Shown: positions 37,701 to 44,300, counted from the stretch's first letter. The stretch is 64,000 nt of DNA from Flavobacterium resistens (GCF_900182645.1 NZ_FXTA01000002.1:1054001-1118000), one strand, 5' to 3'. Notes: a model not told the origin generated them from the sequence alone. Translations and numbers: made by a program.

Positions 37701-38412
37701 TGGCTTCATAGGTAAATTTTATTTCATTTATGGGGGATGCCGATCCAAGCGACCCGTATTTGATTGAAGCAATTTCAAGGAGATTGTTAGAAGAATTGTA
37801 GCTGTACAAGATCTTTACTCCCTGTGCGTTTTCCCATGATGTGATTGACCATTCGGTTATAGATCGTGAATCAGCTGAATTGCCATAGTAGGCCTTTGAT
37901 CCGTCAGGATATTCTACAGTAAAAAAGGCGGGGCCGTAATTGACTCCGTTTGGATGAATTCCGTAGGATTTTATTTTTAGATTGGAGTATATTTCTGTTT
38001 CATACTCAATATTATCACCTCCATAAGCCTGCAAGGGGTTTTTTAAGACAAGACGCTGGCCGTCTATTGCAAAGCGGTCTAGTACATTGAAATCTACAGC
38101 GTCAATGGCTCCGTCATGGAATTTTGTTGCAGGGATTCGGGATATGGAAGATATGCCAGAAATGTTCCATCCGTATCCAGCTATGCCGACACTGCCCTGG
38201 CTGTTATAGGACAAGCTTATCTGTGGTTCAACACCATTGATTCCTGGAGGGAGGGCAATAGGCAAAGAATATGATGCGCCACCGGAAAGAGTTACAGAAA
38301 GATCCCCTTCAGTAGTCCCAACTTCAGAAGATGATCCTGTTGGATTGGTCTGGGCACAAATAAAAGTGCTTAAGCTTATAAAGAATAAAATTGAAAAGTA
38401 AAACTGTTTCAT
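31756..38412 (-). CDS. SpvB/RHS-repeat protein with metallopeptidase-like C-terminal tip
   Basis: 2218 residues. Order: signal peptide (1-20); SpvB-like domain (about 30-300); at least five FG-GAP/VCBS-type repeats with DFNGDGKSDV-like calcium loops (about 330-700); YD/RHS repeats (about 1000-1840) interrupted by a carbohydrate-binding-like module (1593-1729, ending WFDDVKI); RHS core (about 1845-1960, YLHRDYQGS...RLYDPVIHRFLQVD); then a variable tip after NPLLFIDPSGN. The tip holds HEYRH (2151-2155) and ERDAYWFQ (near 2181), a probable zinc site. It is probably a surface or secreted polymorphic toxin. The preceding gene adds a T9SS tail in a separate protein. Confidence 0.92.
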   Translation of the reverse strand: MKQFYFSILFFISLSTFICAQTNPTGSSSEVGTTEGDLSVTLSGGASYSLPIALPPGINGVEPQISLSYNSQGSVGIAGYGWNISGISSISRIPATKFHDGAIDAVDFNVLDRFAIDGQRLVLKNPLQAYGGDNIEYETEIYSNLKIKSYGIHPNGVNYGPAFFTVEYPDGSKAYYGNSADSRSITEWSITSWENAQGVKILYSYNSSNNLLEIASIKYGSLGSASPINEIKFTYEASSRDENYYVGGQNIIRSKRLAKISSLSNNIGFRNYVLEYTLTTQRYDRVWKITEKNGDESKNLNPTVFSYDSTDSSINYISNPTILSVDNVSSLNASTIAGDFDGDGFMDFILYPLTGTKAKKKIWMFSGISPNVSAQTIPSLASATEFANVFDEIFPVNYINYQNYLMPLQGWTVVQGSTFTTYAYTPSGAVVQQDQKSYTFPRFVLDYDNECGGETPDVISNPTARIANVNTNATTAGSGSIHYHYESDIQHAFISGDFNGDGLTDMIAVEKSFTYPFTSGCSTSERTYYGGQTFFINLDKRLTSNYVNDAGNIYLSSSGKIFVADFNGDGKSDVYVFDNGSLSVFTLNANNQFVLMTQSLYDSSINVSRPILIGDYNGDGKSDFLLPVVSNNGWLLYKSTGSAFSMEFKSMGNFYLNDPYNTYNYFASDYDNDGKSDLIVVQNSRSGSTGTIKITATSNTRTYDYTVQSAITSAQSNIDIYALPIYLPSTDRQRPHFEIAFINNNRLHFFNSPKNTNKDRLLKSITYGNGVQQFINYQPLDPIYEYSYYSIYNSSLTTEKYPFFDIVSSPDFQIVTSLEKKSASVSKIKRYGYYGAVTNLEGLGFQGFRSIMETNWHDSNNPITCTISNRNINLRGAETDSYFLAYLAYPYRNFVPSSYTVKSNSTYTPTTADLALQPNKVFKLQNTGSSILNTLENSSVETINTFDSFNNITYSQTDTKEGNSVIQTNTSNLTYETPVTNPRYILGRLSSKNVSSTVPGSPAMTSNEAYRYDSYQLLSEIDRSAAGTSTVTEHHDNNASGNITKISIITPLSTRNTWFEYDPSGRFLAKKTDNDALVTSYEYYDTGMLKKETSPYAQTSYTYDSWLKLLTATDDKTNKTVTTSYAGAYSVQNGFETTVTTTTDVLDGSATEEKYDDLGRLTRSGKKNINGTFSYTSFLYDIYDRNYKISEPYFGASPSQWNETKYDIYGRPTDNISFNNRTSTASYVGLATTYTNGGKSKKLTKNAIGNIISSEEPSGGTISYSYFANGNLRLTNYNGVDIIMDQDGWGRKSKITDPSAGIFDYKNNDFGEITEEKSQNGNVITTITRDANGRPTNKKIVGGGSNSETVYTYNSSKLPLTISYEDKNEPTGYNKTITTITYDATFNRPIEISEEKIGVSKFTRSFEYDALGRISSVTKTAQVGGKTSAVKTKNEYKNGGLYKILDANDNVLWQVNTLNPKGQILESVFGNGIKMTNTYDSDGYLSKIQHDKTTTPTSNIITLTTQFDKNTDYLDGRTNSAFGNYTEAFSYDALGRLKTFTNKLGAVETQNYDASGKITSNNLGTYEYDPSKPYRNTAIALTNEATGYYSNREGIFNDSMESQSGWQTYGSGIFSYDKTVPAHSGNTSLKITNTEVHEKVINSSYWTRIDNAEPTQYTYSAWVKSDGPQAELFLFMKTETEQSGWTIVNSKVSNVVNEWTEIIGTFTVPANIKKLNIRLDNNGTGNIWFDDVKIRKTSNAPTGERQLITAYNGFKSPIQIEETGVDKISFLYNDDNQRTMMYYGGLQTEKNDRQFRKYYSADGSMEVKQNTYTGNIEFVTYIGGDGYTAPIAVKSDGVSNITSANFLYLHRDYQGSILAITDSNGFVVEKRLFDAWGSVIKVQDGAGNILNGLTVLDRGYTGHEHLQSVGLINMNARLYDPVIHRFLQVDNYIQDPTSTQNYNQYGYAMNNPLLFIDPSGNTNIIYEVQTGNRTPIGTENGEFTDGQQTLLGSLIGTIVNNWDTWGIKDWANKNINGDKFSKWWKAKINTHNLFGRDSKNSTPPPPPNMSSYVNLNNNSTTLEGRSLLSRFKSYNNKYIIDPNGKPDFTAEGASRLTQAVEGLPTAFGIGGRPAITFGEIYKDVAHTVFGNVKIDSRKIKTNLQYAAILFHEYRHSWQYESGNYYYWANNFGYGSVEDYQERDAYWFQIKMGAGSFYEGYQRYSHYKFLTKNITYKKY

Positions 38413-38415
38413 ATG

Positions 38416-38868
38416 TTATTGTTTGATGATTTTTATGGTTTTCTGTTCTCGATTATTATATTCCAGCGATACTATATAAACGCCTGTCGGCAAATTTTGG
38501 AAAGGAATGTTTTGAGAGTTGATTTCTTTTTTACAATTGTATGATGTGAGTACCTGTCCGTTGATGCCAATTACCTGTATTGACGTTACATAGTTTTCAT
38601 CAATAAGATCCCATTTAATAAACAGTTCTTCTTTTACTGGGTTGGGATAGTATGAAATGACATCAGTTGGAGAAAACTTTAACAAATCTTCGTCACTGAC
38701 AGCCTGTATTGCATTATTGTCTTTCGATGGTTTTGCAGATGCACAGTTAATACATAGAGTTCGGTTAATTTGATTACCGGTTAAATTGTCATAAGTGAAT
38801 TTTAATTTATTCTGTGCTGTCGAAAAAGTAATGAAGCATAAAAAGAGAAAAATTAGGACATTCTTCAT
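38416..38868 (-). CDS. Small secreted protein with T9SS type A sorting domain
   Basis: 150 residues: a signal peptide (about 1-18), a short middle with two Cys (CINCASAKP), and a C-terminal T9SS sorting domain (about 70-150: YYPNPVKEELFIKW, GINGQVL, LPTGVYIVSLEYNN, KTIKIIKQ). Almost the whole mature protein is the sorting domain. It is the first gene of the RHS operon, three bases before the RHS start codon. It may chaperone or help export the RHS protein, which lacks such a tail (inference). Confidence 0.85.
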   Translation of the reverse strand: MKNVLIFLFLCFITFSTAQNKLKFTYDNLTGNQINRTLCINCASAKPSKDNNAIQAVSDEDLLKFSPTDVISYYPNPVKEELFIKWDLIDENYVTSIQVIGINGQVLTSYNCKKEINSQNIPFQNLPTGVYIVSLEYNNREQKTIKIIKQ

Positions 38869-39283
38869 ATTGATTATCTTTTGTTAAATAATTGTTAATT
38901 CATTACAAATAAATAAAAAATTTAAATGTAATATTATGCCTATGTAATTTTTATTAAATCTTCAATTACATCGATAAAATGTATGATTTTATCGATGAAA
39001 CTATTTTTCATGATTATGTAAATCACAAATTGTTAAAATATTAACATATTTTTTTGTAAGTATTTTTTACTTTTTTTAAAACCTATGTGTATCTAAGCAA
39101 GAAAAAAATATCCAGTAATATTTTCTACAAATTATTTGAAATATAAAATTTATAGAATATCAATAATTTAATTTTTGTAAAGTATTATGTTTATGATAAC
39201 TAAACAGGACTCGAACCAAGTTCTGTTGAAATTACTGGGGTGCAGTGTTTCCGATAAATGAAAGTTTAATTTATCGAACCAAA

Positions 39284-39317
39284 AAAAGCCAGAGAAATCT
39301 AGATTTCTCTGGCTTTT
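39284..39317. terminator. Terminator-like palindrome before the right 49-bp repeat
   Basis: GCCAGAGAAATCT and AGATTTCTCTGGC (39288-39313) form a perfect 26-base palindrome with A and T flanks. It resembles the dispersed GAAA-loop terminator with one arm altered. Confidence 0.75.
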
Positions 39318-39324
39318 AAAATTA

Positions 39325-39373
39325 TTAGTAGCCCTAACGGGACAATTCTCGAACCGTTTTGTCGATGACTTAA
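39325..39373. repeat. 49-bp direct repeat, right copy
   Basis: Second copy of 30989-31037 (46 of 49 identical, same orientation), also preceded by a terminator-like hairpin. Together the copies delimit about 8.3 kb containing the RHS operon. Confidence 0.85.
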
Positions 39374-39721
39374 AAAAAATAAATATCTTTTTATATTGAT
39401 TTCTGTTTAAATTACATCCTACCTGCTTACAATATTGAAATAGTATGCGTATTTAATTTTTTTATGATAAGAAAGCGCAACTAATTTGGGTTATAAAAGA
39501 AGGATTACTAGGTGTGAAATTATTCTAATTTACAATCACATATTTACTAAATGTACTCAACAATAAAAAGCCAGTTTAATGATTTATGAAATAAAAATCC
39601 TATTTTTGAAAATAAATAAACACTGACAATTGTCAGACATAGGTCGCCAATTTAGGGTAGATAAGTCGAACATCGTCAGACATATATACAAGTTACAAGA
39701 AATTTTAAAAGCCCGAGAGAA

Positions 39722-40675
39722 ATGAACGAACCTCTTTCAGAAAAGCAAAAAGAACGCTTACGAATTTTAGAACCTAAACTTAAAAATGCAATCACAGAAC
39801 AAAATTTTGAGATTGCAAAAGATATTGTATTGGATTTACAAACATTGTTAAGACCAACAAATCATTTAGTTAGATTGATCCAATCTAAAAATAAACTTTA
39901 TGAATTAGCAATTGAATTAAATAAAGCTGATTTTGCAATTAACGGATTACTTTCTAATGAAAAAGTTTTAAACGAAAATACTCGTATATATTTAGAGACA
40001 ATTTCGCTAATAGCAATTTGCTACTTAAGAACCAAAAACATTCCATCAGCTCAAGAATATATTCGAAAAGTTTTACAAAATCATTCTGTCATTAAGACTG
40101 AAAGAACAAGATCTATTTTTCATTCAGAAATTATTAGTAGATTTAATGAAGAAGTTGCAATGGCAACTTTAACCTCAAATCAGAAAGTGCATTTAGACGA
40201 AGATGAAATTGAAAGAGAAGCGATAAGAATTATTCAAACTTTAACAGACGATGAAATTTTTAGTCAAATTGGTCAACGTTCTCCGAAAGCAACTAAAGAT
40301 TTAATTTTTCAAATTCACGATTTTTCTACTAAACAATTACCATCAGCCGAAAGATTAGCACTACCAAGTCCCAATCAAATGATAATGGATAAGGAAGTGG
40401 GTATTACTGTATTTGAATCTGTAAAAAGAGTTATTTACAATTCATTATGTAATCCAGAAAGTGAAATTTACAAAACTTGGTTTGACAATGGAATGCAAAT
40501 GGTTTTAAGTAAAGGTTATATCAAAAGCGCAGTCGTATCGTGTTTAGTGAATATTGGGTTTGGTATATCAATGATAGCATCGTCAATAGTTGCATTGGTA
40601 ATGAAATTTGGAATTGAAGTCTATTGTACAAAATATAAGCCTATTTATATTTCTGACATTAGAAGTATAAAATAA
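39722..40675 (+). CDS. Hypothetical orphan protein with C-terminal membrane helix
   Basis: 317 residues. The N-terminal half is helical, with TPR-like pairing (IAKDIVLDLQTLLRP, YLETISLIAICYLRTKNIPSAQEYIRKVL). A linker and a charged central region follow, then one hydrophobic segment (about 268-292, VNIGFGISMIASSIVALVM). No family is recognised. It has no close neighbour in the same operon. It is followed within 10 bases by an attC-like palindrome, which suggests a cassette-borne gene. Confidence 0.6.
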   Translation: MNEPLSEKQKERLRILEPKLKNAITEQNFEIAKDIVLDLQTLLRPTNHLVRLIQSKNKLYELAIELNKADFAINGLLSNEKVLNENTRIYLETISLIAICYLRTKNIPSAQEYIRKVLQNHSVIKTERTRSIFHSEIISRFNEEVAMATLTSNQKVHLDEDEIEREAIRIIQTLTDDEIFSQIGQRSPKATKDLIFQIHDFSTKQLPSAERLALPSPNQMIMDKEVGITVFESVKRVIYNSLCNPESEIYKTWFDNGMQMVLSKGYIKSAVVSCLVNIGFGISMIASSIVALVMKFGIEVYCTKYKPIYISDIRSIK

Positions 40676-40684
40676 AACTTCTTG

Positions 40685-40809
40685 TAACAGTCACTACAAC
40701 GGATTTGGGTTACAGGCTTAATGGAAAGATGGTTTGTATTTGGATGATTTGGCAAATCCGAAAATAGGGCTTAATTTAGTCCCAAACCCGCTGTAGTGCC
40801 AGAACGTTA
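40685..40809 (+). repeat. 125-bp attC-like imperfect palindrome
   Basis: It begins TAAC and ends CGTTA, as Vibrio-type attC repeats do, and has their length. Arms 40692-40709 and 40781-40798 pair at 16 of 18 positions; the two mismatches are A-C on the top strand and so become G-T wobbles on the bottom strand, the strand that folds in true attC sites. The last core reads GTTAGTG, which is not a perfect GTTRRRY. No integron integrase is in the window. Confidence 0.5.
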
Positions 40810-40904
40810 GTGGTAAGCGACCATCAAAATTGAAAAATATGGCAAGAAAATACATTAAAAATATAATTTTTTCAAAAACACCACTGAAAAAAACTTAAAC
40901 AATT

Positions 40905-41303
40905 ATGCCTTTAATTAGAATTACAAATAGAGATTTTCACATCAACATTCCATCTCGCGCAGGGATTTACAAAATCTATTCGTTAGACGAAAATGATAAT
41001 CCACGACATTTGCAAAGATTACTCGGAATTGACGTAAAAGGTGTTTTGTATATTGGGAAATCCGAAAATCTTAATGAAAGAGTTAGAATGCTTTGGAGAG
41101 TTTTGCAACCAAATTATAGAGCAACCGCACATACTTTTGGAATGAACTATAAGTCATTACAAGTTATTCAGGATGCTTTTCCATTAGGTACTTTAGCAAT
41201 TGAGTTTGAAGAAAACAGTATGGCGAAAATTTATGAGAAATCAATAATTGAAAATTATAGACAATTATACGGAGAAGTTCCACCGCTAAATGGAAGTAAA
41301 TAA
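40905..41303 (+). CDS. GIY-YIG nuclease-like protein
   Basis: 132 residues. AGIYKIYSLDEND gives the GIY element, GVLYIGKSENLNERVRMLWR gives YIG plus the catalytic-type Arg helix, and SIIENYRQLYGEVPPLNGS supplies the C-terminal Glu/Asn part. The 20-residue spacing between GIY and YIG is longer than in small UPF0213 members because of an insertion. It is probably a DNA endonuclease-like cassette gene; the target is unknown. It lies about 95 bases after the attC-like palindrome. Confidence 0.75.
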   Translation: MPLIRITNRDFHINIPSRAGIYKIYSLDENDNPRHLQRLLGIDVKGVLYIGKSENLNERVRMLWRVLQPNYRATAHTFGMNYKSLQVIQDAFPLGTLAIEFEENSMAKIYEKSIIENYRQLYGEVPPLNGSK

Positions 41304-41486
41304 AGACTTACCATCAATATCTACCCATGTCATACCAACTATTATGACAACAATTTACAATCTTTTTAAGAGGTTTAGCTTTTGGTTATAACCCCCGACT
41401 TTTTTTGTATTATTTAATTAATTAGTAATTTTTTTTAAAGTATGAAAAGAGCATTTAAATTGACATAAAAAATGCTTATTTGGCAC

Positions 41487-41693
41487 TTAACAGCATTTTT
41501 TATTTTCTTGAATTGGTGGACACTTTACAGAGCCGAAACTACAATAGACACAACAGTCACCTTGTAAAGGTTTTAAGATTGTCTTGCACTTTTCACATTC
41601 GTAAAAATATTGACAAGCATTTGTTGGCATGGTCTCTTCTTTATTGTGACCACAGTTTGGACAAGTTATTATTGATTGCAACTTTATTTCCAT
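41487..41693 (-). CDS. GDCCVxC-domain small metal-associated protein
   Basis: 68 residues with eleven Cys. CPNCGH and CEKCK form one knuckle-like pair and QGDCCVYCSFGSVKCPP is the GDCCVxC motif, seen in small proteins next to mercury or arsenic transport genes. It probably binds metal. Its ATG overlaps the stop codon of the MerTP gene by one base, so it is the third gene of the regulator-MerTP operon. Confidence 0.85.
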   Translation of the reverse strand: MEIKLQSIITCPNCGHNKEETMPTNACQYFYECEKCKTILKPLQGDCCVYCSFGSVKCPPIQENKKCC

Positions 41694-42295
41694 TATGATA
41701 TAGTTTTACTTTTTAGTGATTTATAGCCTGTCGAATTGATAGCTTTTTCGATTTCTTCGATACTTGTTTGTTTGTTGTCAAACTTAACAATAGCGATGCC
41801 TTTCTCATAAGAAACCACAACTTCTACAATTCCTTTTAGTTTACTAATTTCTGTTTTAATGTGATGTTCGCAACTTGAGCAGGTCATTCCTTTAATTGTA
41901 AACTCAACTTTCTGAAGTTTAGAAGTTTGGGTAATAATTACTATGCTTTCAGTCTTTGGAAAAAAGATATGGCCATAAATTGGAAATGATAAAAGTAAAA
42001 CCGTCATAACGGTGATAATTCCTAAAAATGATTTTGTCTTCATAAAATTTGATTTTTCAATTATTTCACAACTACAGTCTATTTTCTTTTGTGGTTTCAA
42101 CTTTTGATACCAGGCAAAACCAAGCACTAAAACTGTTAAACCGATAAAAAATGGTCGAAAAGGTTCGAGCCAAGAAAAAGTTGAAGCGAGTCCGTTTGTT
42201 CCTGCGATGATAGCCAAAACAGGTGTAATACAGCACAATGAAGATGCAATTGCTGTCAAAAGTCCTGTCCCGATTAGTTTGTTCTCCGTTTTCAT
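41693..42295 (-). CDS. merTP: Mercuric transport protein MerTP (MerT-MerP fusion)
   Basis: 200 residues. The N-terminal MerT-like part has three membrane helices with the paired Cys of helix 1 (ASSLCCITPVLAI) and a second Cys pair (DCSCE) in the loop. The C-terminal part (about 130-200) is a heavy-metal-associated domain with GMTCSSCEHH. This is the usual Bacteroidota arrangement for Hg2+ uptake. No mercuric reductase (MerA) is present in the window, so resistance would need a reductase elsewhere. It overlaps the regulator stop by four bases. Confidence 0.9.
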   Translation of the reverse strand: MKTENKLIGTGLLTAIASSLCCITPVLAIIAGTNGLASTFSWLEPFRPFFIGLTVLVLGFAWYQKLKPQKKIDCSCEIIEKSNFMKTKSFLGIITVMTVLLLSFPIYGHIFFPKTESIVIITQTSKLQKVEFTIKGMTCSSCEHHIKTEISKLKGIVEVVVSYEKGIAIVKFDNKQTSIEEIEKAINSTGYKSLKSKTIS

Positions 42296-42666
42296 ATTGC
42301 TTCTACAATTTTGTTATCGTTAAGTATTTTAAAAAATGGGTTCAACATATTTTCATACTCTTTTGTCAATGAGTAAAAAATGGTCTGTGCCTCTCTTTCA
42401 GTTACAATAAGCTTTCGATCTTTGAGTTTTCGCAAGTGTTGAGAAACTGCTGAAATTGTCATACCAAGTATATCGCTTAAATCACAAACACAAAGTCGTT
42501 TTTCTTCATAAAGTAGAAACAAAATTCTCAGCCTTACATTATTCCCTGCCAACTCGAGTCCATTTGATAAATAGTCAAAGGAATTATTGAGTTCTGAAAC
42601 TCGTTCTTTGCAACGATTAATTTGTTTAATGTCTGCCTGTTGTCTTATGCAAGAAGTGTTATCCAT
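42292..42666 (-). CDS. ArsR/SmtB-family metal-responsive repressor
   Basis: 124 residues from the ATG at 42666; a frame from 42753 would start upstream of the promoter. A winged helix-turn-helix is visible (LCVCDLSDILGMTISAVSQHLRKLKDRKLI). CVC in the recognition region matches the metal-binding ELCVCDL motif of ArsR/CadC-type sensors, and further Cys lie at the N-terminus (SCIRQQ, NRC). It likely represses the merTP operon and is released by Hg2+ or a similar thiophilic metal. Its promoter holds a near-palindromic operator. Confidence 0.9.
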   Translation of the reverse strand: MDNTSCIRQQADIKQINRCKERVSELNNSFDYLSNGLELAGNNVRLRILFLLYEEKRLCVCDLSDILGMTISAVSQHLRKLKDRKLIVTEREAQTIFYSLTKEYENMLNPFFKILNDNKIVEAI

Positions 42667-42670
42667 AATG

Positions 42671-42703
42671 CAAAGATAATTAATTTGTTTATTTAAGCAA
42701 ATT
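42671..42703 (-). promoter_or_regulatory. Promoter and operator of the merTP operon
   Basis: On the minus strand TTTG (42701-42698), 19 bases, TATCTTTG (42678-42671). The palindrome at 42682-42703 (AATTTGCTTAA and its near complement, 9 of 11 pairs) covers the -33 box. Transcription should start at or next to the ATG at 42666, giving a leaderless or almost leaderless mRNA. Confidence 0.7.
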
Positions 42704-42728
42704 CTAAAATACAAGTAAAATATTTTTT

Positions 42729-42950
42729 CTATTTTTTTTGGATTGTAACACATAATCTTTTCTTGTTCAATAAATTGTTTTTTTTCTTACCATAAATAAG
42801 CTGTTTTCTATAAACTTCTACATTTAATTGATTAAGTTCATTTTTTAAAGCAATTGTTTTTTTATAATTAACTATGTAGAAAATTATCGATAGTATTAAG
42901 CATATAAAAACAAAAAATAATAATATTTGATAATAATTAGATTTTCTAAA
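42729..42950 (-). pseudogene. Start-less relic paralogous to the gene at 43240
   Basis: An open frame of 73 codons with no ATG. Its translation has a membrane segment followed by YKKTIALKNELNQLN, which aligns with HKKTVALEKKLIEIE of the intact 82-residue protein, and ...YGKKKN aligns with YKKNKM. It is a decayed tandem copy. Confidence 0.55.
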
Positions 42951-43239
42951 TTATTTGCTTTAAATGTTGAAGTTCATTTTCTAACCTCTAATAAATGTAG
43001 CACAAATATTATGATTGTTTTAATCATAAATTAGGTTTGATATGTTAAACCTAATGATGATTTTTTAAATTATGAACGAAATCTTTCAATATTTTCAGAC
43101 TCTTAAATCCTTGCAGTTTCTCCACCGCCGAGTTCCGAGGCAATAGGGTGGCAAGATATCGGTTGTGATACAACCGGACATCTTGCAGATTGCAGGAACG
43201 TGGCAATCTTTGACATTTTTTAAAAGGAAAAACTATTAA
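42951..43239. other. Intergenic segment with a GC-rich hairpin
   Basis: 43108-43210 is clearly richer in G+C than its surroundings. 43151-43166 (GCAAGATATCGGTTGT) pairs with 43170-43186 with only two irregularities. CTTGCAG (43110-43116) and a direct GCAG word at 43185-43195 flank it. A structured RNA or a DNA-processing site is possible. Confidence 0.5.
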
Positions 43240-43488
43240 TTACAAGTCAGATTTATATCTCTCAATTTCTTTCTTGTGTTTTAATTCTCGCTGTTCAAAT
43301 TCCATTTTATTTTTTTTATAAGTGATTTCTTTTGAATTGATTTCTTCCTCTATTTCAATAAGTTTTTTTTCTAATGCCACGGTCTTTTTATGATGATCTA
43401 CAAAAAAAGTTGGTATTAAAATTAAAAAACTGATCGAAAAAAGGATATATAAAATAAGTTGAAAATCTATTTTATATGCTGGTGTCAT
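43240..43488 (-). CDS. Hypothetical small membrane-anchored coiled-coil protein
   Basis: 82 residues: one membrane helix (about 10-30, LILYILFSISFLILIPTFF) followed by a long charged helix with heptad character (KKLIEIEEEINSKEITYKKN...FEQRELKHKKEIERY). No family is recognised. A degenerate tandem copy lies just downstream at 42729-42950. Coding use is plausible but unproven at this size. Confidence 0.5.
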   Translation of the reverse strand: MTPAYKIDFQLILYILFSISFLILIPTFFVDHHKKTVALEKKLIEIEEEINSKEITYKKNKMEFEQRELKHKKEIERYKSDL

Positions 43489-43904
43489 AGCGATTATATT
43501 AGAGGCAGTATATTTTTTTAAACTCAGTTAAATATATAGCATTTTTTCGATTTTAAATTTCGCAACATGTTAATGTTTAATCATATATGGTTTATGTGTA
43601 TAGATCGTTGTCAGTTTATATATTTCAAAAGAAAAAAGAGAAAAAGAAAGCAATTAAAAAATGGACAGTTAGACAATGAAAGTGTTATAAGTCCCGAAGG
43701 GTGACAAATCGAGGAACGAGACTTTGTCATTATGCACACTTTTTGTCGATGTCCAATATCTTAGCTTACTTTTTATTTTTTTTGATATAGATTTTATTCT
43801 TTTTTTCTTTAAAGTAACGAATGTAAACTTGAACAATTATGCTAAAAATAAGTGCATTAAGTTTATACTTATCTTTGTAATATAATTTTAAAAGGTCAAA
43901 GAAA
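43489..43904. other. 416-base intergenic region with one GC-rich inverted repeat and a promoter
   Basis: 43701-43730 contains TGACAAA...TTTGTCA around a GC-rich interior, preceded by GTCCCGAAGGG. TATCTTTG at 43870-43877 is a good -7 box for the gene at 43905. The remainder is AT-rich without ORFs. Confidence 0.5.
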
Positions 43905-44252
43905 ATGCAAAAGAAATTAAGTTTTGAGAAAGGTACTTTAGTAATTGGTTATTGTGATAATTCGCAAGATATTTCGGTTTATGAAAGTGGGGAATACACT
44001 GAACCAATAAGGCTCACTTTTATTCCAAATTTAATAATGACAGAAGATATTTGTATCGAATATACGAATGAAATTATGCCAAAAATAATTGCAGAAACAA
44101 AAATAATAATTTCTGAAAATGATGATTTTTATAAGAATTTTGAGTTTGATTTTAATTCTGAATTTTTAGGCTTTCAATTAGAGAGAAATGCTTTAAATAA
44201 TCGTTTAATTGTAGGTGAAAGTTGGATGAGATTAAAGTATCATTTGAAATAA
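43905..44252 (+). CDS. Hypothetical protein
   Basis: 115 residues, cytoplasmic, acidic and beta-rich at the start (KLSFEKGTLVIGYCDNSQD). No motif is recognised. It starts 27 bases after a consensus -7 box and ends before a good terminator, so it is a real transcription unit, but nothing indicates its role. It is convergent with the XRE-type regulator. Confidence 0.6.
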   Translation: MQKKLSFEKGTLVIGYCDNSQDISVYESGEYTEPIRLTFIPNLIMTEDICIEYTNEIMPKIIAETKIIISENDDFYKNFEFDFNSEFLGFQLERNALNNRLIVGESWMRLKYHLK

Positions 44253-44272
44253 AAACCAATCATATTCTAAAT

Positions 44273-44300
44273 AAAAAAGAGACTCGAAAGTCTCTTTTTT
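44273..44300. terminator. Terminator between convergent genes
   Basis: AAAAAAGAGACT, loop CGAA, AGTCTCTTTTTT: a strong stem with A and T runs on either side. Confidence 0.88.

Larger units (their letters stand above)
38869..39721. other. 853-base intergenic region with tRNA-like fragments
   Basis: 38869-39180 is very AT-rich and should carry the RHS operon promoter, which I could not define. 39203-39217 is a 15-base piece of the tRNA-fMet T-arm (AACAGGACTCGAACC). 39284-39317 is a terminator hairpin, 39325-39373 the right 49-bp repeat and 39672-39698 the motif shared with 13198-13226. GACAATTGTC at 39628-39637 is a small palindrome. Confidence 0.6.

Noticed and set aside
30989..39373. Classical IS or transposon carrying the RHS operon
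   Set aside because: No transposase and no terminal inverted repeats; the flanking repeats are direct and tRNA-like.
41480..41698. Plus-strand frame covering the GDCCVxC gene
   Set aside because: The minus-strand frame has the recognisable Cys motif and is coupled to merTP.
42667..42753. N-terminal extension of the ArsR regulator from 42753
   Set aside because: It runs through the promoter and operator, and overlaps the decayed paralogue frame.
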